Source: Halioglobus maricola
GTDB lineage: Bacteria; Pseudomonadota; Gammaproteobacteria; Pseudomonadales; Halieaceae
NCBI RefSeq assembly: GCF_009388985.1
Contig: NZ_CP036422.1
Coordinates: 1,564,501 to 1,628,500 of the forward strand
DNA length: 64,000 nt
Direction: 5' to 3'
Shown here: positions 1 through 9,600 of the stretch, one piece after another
How the letters are laid out: every line of letters starts with the position of its first letter
Numbering within the stretch: position 1 is the first letter of the stretch
Notes under the pieces: generated by a model
Told to the model about the DNA's origin: nothing
Database searches by the model: none
The model's input: only the letters and a program-made list of their open reading frames with translations
Made by a program: the position numbers and the translations under genes

Positions 1-618
1 AGCGCCATCGCCTGTCTTATGGCGATAGCTTTCGCAATGCGGGCGACCCGAGTGGAGCGGCGCGCAAAGAAGCTCTCTGCCGAGCTTGAAGCGGCCAATG
101 TGCTCTTGCGAGAACAAGCGCGGATCGACGAGTTGACCGGGCTGGCAAATCTCAGGGAGTTTGAGGAGAGGCTTGGGTACGCCTGGTCAGATCATGCACG
201 CACCGGCCACGCGCTTTCACTCGTGAAGATAGACCTTGACCGCTTCGAGTGGTTCAACGAGCACCACGGTCGCGCTGCGGGCGATAAAGCTCTGCACGCA
301 GTAGCGCAAGCGATGCGCGGTGTTGTCGAACGCCCCACTGACTTGTTGGCAAGATGCGGCGGGGACAAGATGGTGGCGCTGTTGCCCAATACCGACACCG
401 AGGGTGCGGAGTTCGTGGCCGAGGCCATGGCTGAAGAGGTGCGTAAATTGAGGCTGCCCCACGACGAATGCGCCTATGGCGTGCTCACTGTCAGTGTGGG
501 GGTGGCGTCGGTTTCACCAGAAGCAGAAACGGGCAAGGACACACTGCTGGAGGCGGTCGAAACTGCACTCCAGCAGGCCAAGACAGCGGGGCGCGACAGG
601 GTATACGCCGCGTCGTGA
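1..618 (+). CDS. Degenerate GGDEF-domain protein (5' end outside window)
   Basis: The reading frame is open from base 1, so the N-terminus is missing. The first visible residues (SAIACLMAIAFAM) look like the end of a membrane helix, followed by a charged coiled-coil-like linker. A GGDEF domain then fills the rest, with DELTGLANLREFEERL, DLDRFEWFN and a GD-containing helix. The signature reads GGDKM instead of GG(D/E)EF. The fourth position normally supplies a metal-binding Glu needed for catalysis, so cyclase activity is doubtful. The inhibitory-site motif RxxD (RPTD) is kept five residues upstream, as in proteins that bind c-di-GMP without making it. I infer a membrane-bound c-di-GMP receptor or inactive cyclase. 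The stop lies two bases from the convergent receptor gene. Confidence 0.85.
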   Translation, partial: SAIACLMAIAFAMRATRVERRAKKLSAELEAANVLLREQARIDELTGLANLREFEERLGYAWSDHARTGHALSLVKIDLDRFEWFNEHHGRAAGDKALHAVAQAMRGVVERPTDLLARCGGDKMVALLPNTDTEGAEFVAEAMAEEVRKLRLPHDECAYGVLTVSVGVASVSPEAETGKDTLLEAVETALQQAKTAGRDRVYAAS

Positions 619-619
619 T

Positions 620-3037
620 TTAGAACGCGTAGCGCAGATCAATGCCGTAAGTAATCGTGTCCCTGATGCTGGTATGCGTAGCCCCCAGGGTGTCAGCGGC
701 CAGGCCTCCCGGGTTTGAAGCGTACTCCTCATCCAGCAGGTTGTCCCCCCACAGTGCCACTTCGATATTGTCGTTTTCATTGGTCCACGCGACTCGAGCA
801 TTCAACATCTTGCGATCGTTGAAGTACCACGGGCCGTCGACGAAGATCGCCTCGTCCGGGTCATACTGGGACGGGTCCTCATTGAAGACGTAGTTCATGT
901 GTACCAGAAGGTAGCCGGTGGGTATGTTTGGCGTCCAGTCCAGGCGCAGGGTGTAGTCGTTGTTGGTTCGGGCGGTGAATGCCTCGCCCCCGGCGGGCTC
1001 GCCTGCCGCATTAAAGTGTTTATCTTCGATCGAGGTTGTTTCGCGGTAGGTGGTGAGGCCGGCGACTCTCAAATTCTCGGTAATGCTCCAGGTTACGATG
1101 ATCTCGATGCCCTCGGCTTCCTCGTCACTGGTCACCACCGTCGGTGATGCGGTGGGGTCGTCAGGGCTGTCTTTGGTGGATTTGGAGTTCTGCTTGCCGT
1201 CGAGCTCGTGGTAGAACACAGCGGCTTCCACTCGTAGTGATTCATCGAAGAAATCACCTTTGAGGCCCATTTCGAAACTCGTCATATCTTCCGGATCGAA
1301 TGGGCCCGCTGCATAAGCGGAGAACGATTGACCGTCAAAACCGCCGGATTTGTAACCGGTAGCGGCGGAGGCGTAGAACATGGCGTAGTCGCTGAAGGCC
1401 CAGTCCAATACCAGCCGGCCGGTCGTCTTGCTCCAGTCATCTTTCAGGCTGAATGGGTCGAACCACTCATCCGCAGGCGCTCCTGATTCTGAAGGGATAT
1501 AGGCGACACGCTCGGGGGCATAGGGCCAGTCAATGTCGGATTCGTAGGTTTGCCAGCTGTACTCTTTCTCATCGTAGCTGTAGCGGAGACCGGCGGCGAT
1601 GCTAAGCGTGTCGGTGAGTTGGTAGGTGGCGTCGGCGAAAACACCCCAGTTTACGAAATCACCTGTGTTGTCCATGGTTTCGAAGAACTGCTCACCTGCG
1701 AAGGACGGGGGTAGTACCGCGAGGCCAGCGAGCTCAGAGATTCCCAGCCAAAAATCGTCAGGCTGGTCGCTGAACAAATCCCAGGCATGTGTGTCCTGGT
1801 CTGGTTCGATCCCAATTTCCGGCAGTAGCAACAGGCTGACAAACTGCATGTAGGAATCCGCCAGCAATCCGATATCTGTGCGCTGAAATACGTCTTCCTT
1901 GCTGTAGTTACCGCCGGTGATGAAGTTCAACTTATCGGTCACATAGTGAAAGCGTAGTTCAGTGTAAAAGATGTCGGAGTCTTCGAGATTATTGGTGTCC
2001 AGATAGCGGCGGGGTTGTGCAGTACCATCTTCTTCCTGCAGGTTGGTCGTGTCCCAATCGCGGTAACTGACAATGCCGAAGGTAGACCATTCATCCGTGA
2101 GTTGGCTTTCCAGCTTAAGGGAGACGCCGTACATCTCGCGGGTTTCCTCGCCGCCGATGACGTCGTGAGCGGTCTCACCGGAGAAGGGGTCATCGCTGGA
2201 TTCATAAGCGTACTTGCCTACACCGATAATGACCGAAGGGGCCTCGTCACGATCCTCGATGTCCACGGCTAGTTGCAGTGAAGTGTCTTCGGTCACGTCC
2301 CAGAGTAGAGCACCACGTGCTGCAATGTAGCCCTCGTCTTTGACGTCGTCGCCAACACCTTTCTGTTCAGTCAAACCGTCTCGTTGATGGCTGAACACGT
2401 TTGCACGCAGGTACATATTGTCACTGACCGGCGTGTTGACCATGCCCTCCAGGCGCAGCAAATTGTGGTTGCCCACGCGAGTTTTCACAAAGGCCTCAAA
2501 CTCATTATTGGGTCTGTTAGGTACGATATTGATGACGCCGGCGGTGGCGTTGCGGCCAAACAGGGTTCCCTGTGGGCCTTTCAGTACTTCCGTGCGCGCG
2601 ATGTCAGTGAAGGGAATCGAGGTAGCGGCGCGCGGCATGTAGGTGCCGTCGTAGAACGTCGCCACTGACGGGTCGCCGCCTGAGCTGATGTTAGGGCTGC
2701 TCACGCCGCGTACGGTCACGCCTGCCTGGGTTGAGGAGCCCGAGCCGAAGGAGCTGCCGATCTCGACCCCTGGCATAAAGGTGTCGATGTCTCGAATGTC
2801 ATCGGCACCGGTATTGACCATGTCCTGAGCAGTAAACGCGTTTACCGTCACTGGCACGCTCATAAAGTTCTCTTCCCGCTTCTGGGCGGTGACGAGTACT
2901 TCTTCAAGTTGCAAGCTGTATCGTTTGCTGCCCTCGGAGGCTTCGTCCTGGGCAGCGGCGGTGGTGCCAAAGTGCAGCGTTAGCAATGCTGTGGCAATTG
3001 GGGTTAGGCGTGCAAAGTGCAGTCGTGCGATGCGCAT
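620..3037 (-). CDS. TonB-dependent outer-membrane receptor
   Basis: An 805-residue protein with a signal peptide ending near TTAAAQ, then a TonB-box-like segment (LEEVLVTAQKREE). A plug domain follows (VTVNAFTAQDM, PGVEIG, TVRGVSS, EVLKGPQGTLFGRNATAGVINI). The C-terminal barrel ends YGIDLRYAF, with the terminal aromatic residue typical of barrel proteins. It should import a large or scarce substrate across the outer membrane using TonB/ExbBD. The sequence class (VTAQKREE) is the large family common in marine proteobacteria; the substrate cannot be read from sequence. The start has a good ribosome site (AGGAG, 8 bases upstream). It is divergent from the SDR at 3172, and the shared 134-base gap must hold both promoters. 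Confidence 0.93.
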   Translation of the reverse strand: MRIARLHFARLTPIATALLTLHFGTTAAAQDEASEGSKRYSLQLEEVLVTAQKREENFMSVPVTVNAFTAQDMVNTGADDIRDIDTFMPGVEIGSSFGSGSSTQAGVTVRGVSSPNISSGGDPSVATFYDGTYMPRAATSIPFTDIARTEVLKGPQGTLFGRNATAGVINIVPNRPNNEFEAFVKTRVGNHNLLRLEGMVNTPVSDNMYLRANVFSHQRDGLTEQKGVGDDVKDEGYIAARGALLWDVTEDTSLQLAVDIEDRDEAPSVIIGVGKYAYESSDDPFSGETAHDVIGGEETREMYGVSLKLESQLTDEWSTFGIVSYRDWDTTNLQEEDGTAQPRRYLDTNNLEDSDIFYTELRFHYVTDKLNFITGGNYSKEDVFQRTDIGLLADSYMQFVSLLLLPEIGIEPDQDTHAWDLFSDQPDDFWLGISELAGLAVLPPSFAGEQFFETMDNTGDFVNWGVFADATYQLTDTLSIAAGLRYSYDEKEYSWQTYESDIDWPYAPERVAYIPSESGAPADEWFDPFSLKDDWSKTTGRLVLDWAFSDYAMFYASAATGYKSGGFDGQSFSAYAAGPFDPEDMTSFEMGLKGDFFDESLRVEAAVFYHELDGKQNSKSTKDSPDDPTASPTVVTSDEEAEGIEIIVTWSITENLRVAGLTTYRETTSIEDKHFNAAGEPAGGEAFTARTNNDYTLRLDWTPNIPTGYLLVHMNYVFNEDPSQYDPDEAIFVDGPWYFNDRKMLNARVAWTNENDNIEVALWGDNLLDEEYASNPGGLAADTLGATHTSIRDTITYGIDLRYAF

Positions 3038-3171
3038 GGTACAGACTCCTTATCGTTATATTTGCATATACTAACTTTTTGTCGAATGCAGGGCTAGTTC
3101 CCACTGCAAGGGTCACATCGGGCCACTGCTGGTGTAAGCTTCTGGCCTGAAATTTATTGGAGAGGCAATGT

Positions 3172-3963
3172 ATGTCTGATTATCTGGAATCACTGTTCAA
3201 TCTTGGCGGCAAGACTGCCCTGGTCACCGGTGGTGGCAAGGGTATAGGCCGGATGATTGCTGAGGCCCTGCTGCAGGCCGGAGCCAGGGTATATATCTCC
3301 TCTCGCTCGGCTGACGATTGCCAGGCTGCCGCGTCCGAAATGGCGGAGCTGGGTGATTGCCGTGCGTTTCCTCATGATTTGTCCCGGATAGAAAACATTG
3401 AAGCCCTGGCCGCTGATATCGAAAGTGCGGGCCATGGGCTCGATATCCTGGTGAACAATTCCGGCGCGACCTGGGGCGCACCGCTCGAGGAATTCCCGGA
3501 GTCCGGTTGGGACAAGGTGATGGACCTCAATGTAAAGAGTCCGTTCTTTATCGTGCAGAAGCTGCTGCCGCTCCTTAAGGCCTCAGGTACTCAGGAAGCC
3601 CCCTCGCGCGTGATCAATATCAGCTCGGTGGCGGGCATCGTGGCTGGCAGCCAGAGCGCCTATTCCTATATGGCCAGTAAGGCGGCTATCTCCCACCTTA
3701 CCCGGGGGCTGGCGGCAGATCTTGCCAAAGATCACATCACTGTGAATGCGATTGCCCCGGGCTTCTTTGCCAGCAAAATGACCAGGCACCTGACGAGCGA
3801 GGAGGGCATAGAGTTCATGCGCTCTGTCACGCCACTGGGCCGCATAGGCGAGCCCAAGGATGTCGGTGGTTTGGCGTTGTTTTTGTGTGGAGCGTCCGGT
3901 GCATTCATGACCGGCAGCACGATTCCCTTGGCGGGTGGTATGGATCTCGGCGCTGGCTATTAG
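3172..3963 (+). CDS. Short-chain dehydrogenase/reductase (SDR)
   Basis: A classical SDR of 263 residues. The N-terminal Rossmann motif TGGGKGIG binds NAD(P), NNSG follows at mid-domain, and the catalytic Ser (NISSVAG) and YMASK (YxxxK) are intact. The C-terminal PLAGGMDLG segment is typical of 3-oxoacyl-ACP reductase-like or polyol-dehydrogenase-like SDRs. I chose ATG 3172 because GGAGAGG lies just upstream; an in-frame TTG at 3157 would add five residues with no ribosome site. The stop overlaps the stop of the convergent diguanylate cyclase by four bases. The substrate is unknown. Confidence 0.88.
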   Translation: MSDYLESLFNLGGKTALVTGGGKGIGRMIAEALLQAGARVYISSRSADDCQAAASEMAELGDCRAFPHDLSRIENIEALAADIESAGHGLDILVNNSGATWGAPLEEFPESGWDKVMDLNVKSPFFIVQKLLPLLKASGTQEAPSRVINISSVAGIVAGSQSAYSYMASKAAISHLTRGLAADLAKDHITVNAIAPGFFASKMTRHLTSEEGIEFMRSVTPLGRIGEPKDVGGLALFLCGASGAFMTGSTIPLAGGMDLGAGY

Positions 3964-5129
3964 CGCCTGTTGTGTTCGCCGCCCGGGGTGCGAATGGGGG
4001 TGATGTTGTCGCAGACCTCGACCCGATTGCGGCCTGCTGATTTGGCAGAATAAAGCGCGGCGTCGGCTTGACGCAGCGCATCGCTGAATTCCCCGTGCAC
4101 CGCGGCGACACCGAAGCTGGCGTGGACGATGGCTTCCCCGTCGGAAAAGTTGAAAGGCGATTCATACAGGCTGCGGCGCAGGGCCTCAGCTACGACCTGG
4201 GCCTTCTCGGCTGAGGTGCCGGGGAGCAACAATGCAAATTCTTCTCCGCCTATGCGGCCGCAAATGTCGGATTCCCTCACCGAAGCACGGAGCATGTCAG
4301 ACACATGTCGCAATACTTCATCGCCCACTGCGTGGCCGTAGGTGTCGTTGACACCCTTGAAGTGATCGATGTCGAGCAGAATCAGCGAAAGTGGATTGCC
4401 GGTGCGTTGCGCCTGGGCCGTCTGCAGACGGCTGTATTCGTAGAAGGCACGCCGGTTGTAGAGATCGGTCAATTCATCGATCCGGGCGAGGCGCTCAGCC
4501 ACCGCATTGGCGGCAATCAACCGGTGTTTCAGGCTCAGGCTGGTATTGATGGTGCCAGCGAGCACCCGGGCGGAGCGCATTGCAGAGAGCAGAAACATGA
4601 GCCCCGCAGTGGCCATGCCTGCTGTTTGTAGTGAGCCCTGGGCGTAAAACCAGGAGACAATAGGCAGTAACAAGAGTGAGATGGCGCTGATCTGGAGCGC
4701 CCAGCTGGCCGAGAAAACGGCGACAGCGCTACCCGCCAGGCCGATCATGAAGTACAGCACAATGATCTGTTCGGCGAAGGAGTCCTTGGGCATGATCCAC
4801 AGGCTGCCGAAGCTCCACCATGCGAAGTAGATCAGGGTGGCGGCAAAGTACGCGGTTTCTCGCGGGCTGTTCTCGTCTATCTCTGGCGGGTTGCGGCTGT
4901 AACTGGCGTACAGATAGAAGCGCGCAGCGGCGGTGACGACAATACCGGCCATCCACACCAGTAGATGACTATGTTGCTGGCTCTGCCACAGTATCCCGAC
5001 CAGAATTGCAGCAATGATCACGCTCATGTAAGCGGCCATGTGGGATTGCTGCAGCAGCATCACCAGTTTCTCCTGGTGGACGACACCGGGGAGATGGTCG
5101 GTCTTGGCGTTGTTGTCGAGTTTATTCAT
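3960..5129 (-). CDS. Membrane diguanylate cyclase (GGDEF)
   Basis: A 389-residue protein with about six hydrophobic helices in residues 30-190, then a GGDEF domain. The active-site motif GGEEF is at residues 294-298 and the inhibitory-site RESD (RxxD) at 285-288, both canonical, so it should condense two GTP to c-di-GMP with product inhibition. LARIDELTDLYNRRAF and LLDIDHFKGVNDTYGH are textbook. The membrane part shows no recognisable sensor family to me. It contrasts with the degenerate GGDEF protein at the left edge. It is convergent with and overlaps the SDR stop by four bases. Confidence 0.93.
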   Translation of the reverse strand: MNKLDNNAKTDHLPGVVHQEKLVMLLQQSHMAAYMSVIIAAILVGILWQSQQHSHLLVWMAGIVVTAAARFYLYASYSRNPPEIDENSPRETAYFAATLIYFAWWSFGSLWIMPKDSFAEQIIVLYFMIGLAGSAVAVFSASWALQISAISLLLLPIVSWFYAQGSLQTAGMATAGLMFLLSAMRSARVLAGTINTSLSLKHRLIAANAVAERLARIDELTDLYNRRAFYEYSRLQTAQAQRTGNPLSLILLDIDHFKGVNDTYGHAVGDEVLRHVSDMLRASVRESDICGRIGGEEFALLLPGTSAEKAQVVAEALRRSLYESPFNFSDGEAIVHASFGVAAVHGEFSDALRQADAALYSAKSAGRNRVEVCDNITPIRTPGGEHNRR

Positions 5130-5181
5130 AGGGTTCTAGTGTAGCAGCGCATCGGCTGATGCGTTTATTACACCCGCTGAC

Positions 5182-5205
5182 AAAAAAGGCGCCCTGAGGC
5201 GCCTT
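5182..5205 (-). terminator. Rho-independent terminator after the SDR at 5227
   Basis: On the minus strand the sequence reads AAGGCGCC-TCAG-GGCGCCTT followed by a run of six T. This perfect eight-base stem with a tetraloop and T-tract lies about 20 bases past the stop of the leftward SDR gene. Confidence 0.85.
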
Positions 5206-5226
5206 GATTGATAGCCGGGCTGGTAT

Positions 5227-5994
5227 CTAGAACTGAACCCGCTTGGTAAAGCCGCCATCGACCATCAGATTGGTGCCGCTGACGAAGCTGGCGGCCGGGC
5301 TGGCAAGGAATACGACAGCGTTGGCCACTTCCTCGGGCGTGCCGAGCTTGCCCTGGGGGAAGTCGCTCTCTACGCCTTTGAAAATGTCGGGTGCAGCCTG
5401 GCTGATCACATCCCAGTTGCCGCCTTCAAAGGTGGTGGGTCCGGGGGACACACAGTTCACGCGAATGCCTTTCTCACCGACGGCCTGAGCGAGCTGGCCG
5501 CTGTAGGTCAGGAGTGAGGCTTTGAGAGCGTTGTAGGGCTGGGGGGCGAAGAAGGTTTCCACCGCTGAGGTAGAGCTCATCAAGACGATGGCGCCGGCAT
5601 CGGATTTCTCCAGATAGGGCATCGCTGCATCCACGCCGCGGCTGGCGCCCATGATGGTGGTTTCGAAGTTGGCACGCCAGGCGTCCTCGTCGACAGCGCC
5701 ACCCACACCGCTCGCCATAATGATCAGGATGTCGATCGCCCCCATGGCTTCACCACAGCTCTGAATCCAAGCCTCATAGCCGGCCTTGTCGGTGACGTCC
5801 ACCGCCGCACCGCTGGCTTTGCCACCGGAGGCGGTGAGGGCGTCTACCGCCTGCTTGACCGAGTCTGCGTCACGCGCGCTGATGGCGACTTCAGCGCCTT
5901 CGCCTACCAACAGTTCTGCGGTGGCGCGCCCTATGCCGCGGGCACCGCCCACGATAACTGCCTTTTTACCTGAGAGGCCGAGAGAAAATTTCAT
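5227..5994 (-). CDS. Short-chain dehydrogenase/reductase (SDR)
   Basis: A 255-residue SDR. The Rossmann motif GGARGIGRA is near residue 17, catalytic SSTSAVE and YNALK (YxxxK) are present, and the C-terminus has VSGTNLMVDGGFTKR. It should be an NAD(P)-dependent reductase or dehydrogenase of unknown substrate. It stands alone with its own terminator at 5182-5205. The next gene upstream (the Lrp-type regulator) is on the same strand, but the 91-base gap leaves co-transcription uncertain. Confidence 0.88.
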   Translation of the reverse strand: MKFSLGLSGKKAVIVGGARGIGRATAELLVGEGAEVAISARDADSVKQAVDALTASGGKASGAAVDVTDKAGYEAWIQSCGEAMGAIDILIIMASGVGGAVDEDAWRANFETTIMGASRGVDAAMPYLEKSDAGAIVLMSSTSAVETFFAPQPYNALKASLLTYSGQLAQAVGEKGIRVNCVSPGPTTFEGGNWDVISQAAPDIFKGVESDFPQGKLGTPEEVANAVVFLASPAASFVSGTNLMVDGGFTKRVQF

Positions 5995-6085
5995 GCTTGT
6001 GAGCTCCGGAGTGGTTTGTATGTTTATTGAACCGAGCGCCTACGCTAGCCGAGGCGGGCAAATAAAACAAGCCCACCTGATTGTT

Positions 6086-6571
6086 TTAGTGAGAGATCTT
6101 GTCCACGGGAATCGCCGTCTCGTTCTTTACTTCTTCTATCACGACATAGGTGTGGGTCTGGCCGATGAGGGGAATAGCGGCCAATTGTTCCCCCAGGAAA
6201 CGTTGGTAGTCCTGCATGTCGGCGCATCGAATCTTGATCAGGTAGTCGAAGCCGCCCGCCACCATATGGCAGGACTCTACCTGGGGCAGATCCAGCATGC
6301 GCTGGTTGAAGTCGCGCAGTTTCTCAGTGCTGGTGTTGGTGAGCGAGACCTGAATAAACGCGAGCGTACTGGCATTGAGCTTGGCCGGGTCCGCCAGGGC
6401 CACGTAACCCGTGATATAGCCCTCGCGCTCCAGGCGCCTTACCCGCTCCAGGCAAGGGGTGGGACTCAGGGCAACTTGCCGGGCAAGGTCTACATTGGAT
6501 AAGCGGCCGTCGGCTTGCAGCAGGGTGAGAATATGTCGATCGGTGCGGTCGAGCTGGCGTGACTTTTTCAT
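6086..6571 (-). CDS. Lrp/AsnC-family regulator, likely controlling putA
   Basis: A 161-residue member of the feast/famine family. An N-terminal helix-turn-helix (LDRTDRHILTLLQADGRLS, then SPTPCLERVRRLEREGYI) is followed by an RAM ligand-binding domain (FIQVSL, VAGGFDYLIKI, GQTHTYVVIEEVK). Members of this family activate catabolic genes in response to amino acids. It is divergent from putA, and the PutA here lacks the DNA-binding ribbon-helix-helix domain that self-regulates enterobacterial putA. I infer that this regulator senses proline, in the manner of PutR. Confidence 0.9.
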   Translation of the reverse strand: MKKSRQLDRTDRHILTLLQADGRLSNVDLARQVALSPTPCLERVRRLEREGYITGYVALADPAKLNASTLAFIQVSLTNTSTEKLRDFNQRMLDLPQVESCHMVAGGFDYLIKIRCADMQDYQRFLGEQLAAIPLIGQTHTYVVIEEVKNETAIPVDKISH

Positions 6572-6634
6572 GGCAGCGAAAAATCCTGAATATTGAGTAT
6601 TGGCAGGATAATACGCTGTTTATAAGCGAATAAA

Positions 6635-6652
6635 AGCGCCAAATATCGCGCT
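6635..6652. promoter_or_regulatory. Dyad in the Lrp-putA divergent promoter region
   Basis: AGCGC-N8-GCGCT is a perfect 5-bp inverted repeat 40 bases before the putA start. Just left of it is a second small dyad (TTTAT-N6-ATAAA), in an AT-rich stretch rare for this window. It is a candidate binding site for the divergent Lrp-type regulator; no binding is shown. Confidence 0.4.
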
Positions 6653-6691
6653 TAATCTGGAAAATGCAGGCCATAACTAAGGAGATAGGCC

Positions 6692-9600
6692 GTGGCTGAC
6701 AAACTGCAAACTCTACGCGACGAAATCCGTGCTGCCCATTGTGCCGATGAGCACCAGGTGGTCGTGCGACTACTGGACACCTGTGCTCTCGGGGCACCGG
6801 CTCGCCAGGCGATCCGCAATAACGCGATCGGCCTGGTAGAGCAGTGCCGGGGCCAAAGTGACCGCGCCGGAACGCTCGATGCCTTCCTGCAGGAATTTGG
6901 GCTCTCCAACAAAGAGGGCATTGCGTTGATGTGTCTGGCAGAGTCGCTGTTGCGGGTGCCGGATCAGGAGACAGCTGACAAACTGATCGCGGAGAAAATT
7001 TTATCCGGCGACTGGGCTGCACATAAGGGCAAGTCTGGTTCGCGTTTTGTGAATGCCTCGGTGTGGGGTCTGATGCTCACGGGCCGCGTCGTGCATCTGG
7101 ACGATGACATTACCGGCGACACTGCCTCGTGGATGAAAAAGCTCGTCAGTGGCATGGGCGAACCTGTGGTCCGCCGTGCGGTGTTGCAGGCCATGAAGAT
7201 CATGGGGGGCCAATATGTATTGGGTCGCACGATCGAAGAGGGCGTGCAGAAAGGCGTGTCGGGCAATCGTCCAGGCACACGTTTCTCCTTCGATATGTTG
7301 GGGGAGGGCGCCCGGACTGAGCAAGATGCTCAGCGCTATTACGAGGCCTATGCTGAGGCTATCGGTTGTATTGCTCGCCTCGGCAGCCGTGAGGGTGTTG
7401 TTCAATCTGATGGTATCTCGGTGAAATTGTCAGCGCTGCATCCGCGCTACGAATATCGACAGAAGCGCCGGGTGATGGACGAACTGTTGCCCCGTGTGAA
7501 AGCGTTAGCTGTGATGGCCAAACGCGGCAATATCGGGTTCAGCATCGATGCAGAGGAAGCCGATCGCCTCGACCTGTCGCTGGATCTGTTTGCAGCATTG
7601 GCACACGACCAAGACCTCGCTGGCTGGGATGGTCTTGGTTTTGTGTTACAGGCCTACCAGAAGCGGGCTGTCGCTGTCGCGCACTGGCTGATCGCGCTCG
7701 CTGAGAATACTCAGCGCAGGTTGATGGTTCGTCTGGTAAAGGGTGCTTACTGGGACGGTGAGATCAAGCATGCACAGGAGATGGGTTTTGACGACTACCC
7801 TGTGTTTACGCGCAAGTGCCACACAGACCTTTCCTACCAGGTCTGTGCACAGGTATTACTCGGTGCACCGGACGATATCTTTCCCCAGTTCGCGACTCAC
7901 AACGCTCACACTGTCGCCATGGTACAGGCGTTGGCTACTGAAAGTAGCGCCTACGAATTTCAGCGGCTGCACGGGATGGGTCATTTACTCTACGATCAGG
8001 TACAGGACGCGATGCCCGACACCGCCATCCGCGTTTATGCTCCGGTGGGTAATCATCGCGACCTGTTGCCGTACCTGGTGCGGCGGCTATTGGAAAACGG
8101 CGCCAACAGTTCCTTCGTAAACCGGTTTCTGGATGCACAGGTGCCCGCCGCGGAGTTGATCACCGACCAGGTTGATCTCACCCGGGTTTCGCAACCTTAC
8201 CGGCACAGTCGCATTCCTGTGCCCGCTGACATTTACCAGCAGGCGCAGATACCCTGGAAAAATTCACGAGGTATCGACCTGGCCGACTCGGTATCCGTAG
8301 CACCTCTGCTGGCAACGATGGCTTCGAGCCTGGATACCACAGCGGTAGCTGGGCCTATCATCGGCGGTGAACGCCAGACCGGCCACGCCATGGCGGTGAT
8401 GTCTCCGACTGAGGTTTCCAGAAAAGTGGGTTCAGTCATTGAAGCCAGCCCGGCGCAAGTGAGTGATGCCATGGGCCGCGCCCATGCGGCCCAGCCGGCG
8501 TGGGACACACTGGGGGTGGATGCACGTGCCGCTTGCCTGGAGCGTGCTGCGGAACTTCTCGAGGAACAGTGCGAGTCGCTGATGGGATTGATCGTCGCGG
8601 AGGCGGGGCGGACCATTGATGACGCGCTGGCTGAAGTGCGTGAGGCGGTGGACTTCTGTCGCTATTACGCACGGCAGGGCAGGCATACCCTGCGTGGTGA
8701 AAAATCGATGCCCGGACCGACGGGTGAAGACAATCAGCTGAGCCTGCATGGCCGCGGTGTTTTTCTTTGCGTCAGCCCGTGGAACTTCCCACTGGCTATT
8801 TTTGCCGGCCAGGTCGTAGCCGCGTTGATGGCGGGAAACTCGGTGTTGGCGAAACCGGCGGAACAAACGCCATTAATTGCTATGCGCGCTGTGCAGATCC
8901 TGCACCAGGCTGGTGTACCTGCAGAGGTGTTGCACCTGTTGCCCGGCGACGGCGCTTCCGTCGGTGGCGCGGCGATTGCAGATCCTCGACTGGCGGGAGT
9001 GGCTTTTACGGGCTCTACTGAAACAGCCAGGTTGATCAATCGCCAGCTGGCGGCAAGGGATGGCGCAATCCTGCCATTGATAGCTGAGACCGGTGGCCTC
9101 AATGTCATGCTGGTGGATTCCACGGCCTTGCCCGAGCAGGTTGTCGACGATGTGATTGACTCTGCTTTCCAGAGCGCCGGCCAGCGGTGCAGCGCGCTGC
9201 GAGTGCTGTATTTGCAGGAGGATGTGGCTGACAACATTATCACCATGTTGAGTGGCGCTATGGCGGAATTGAAAATAGGTGATCCCGCTGCACTGAGTAC
9301 GGACATCGGCCCCGTCATTGATCTCGATGCACGGCAGATGCTCGAGCGCCATGAGCAGCGTATGCGGCGCGAGGCGAAACTGCTCGCCGCTTGCGAACTG
9401 GAAGATGTGCATCGCGAGGGCCACTTCTGCGCACCGCAAGTTTACGAGATCGAGAAGCTTTCCCAGCTGGAGCGTGAGGTTTTTGGCCCGATTCTGCACG
9501 TGATTCGCTATAAGGTCTCAGATATCCCGCGCATCTATGATGAGATCAATGCCAGTGGCTACGGGCTCACTCTCGGCGTTCATAGCCGTATCGATGCTTT

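Noticed and set aside
6324..7022. A 232-codon leftward frame across the Lrp-putA intergenic region
   Set aside because: It overlaps two certain genes and their divergent promoter, and its sequence is Pro/Arg-rich shadow coding.
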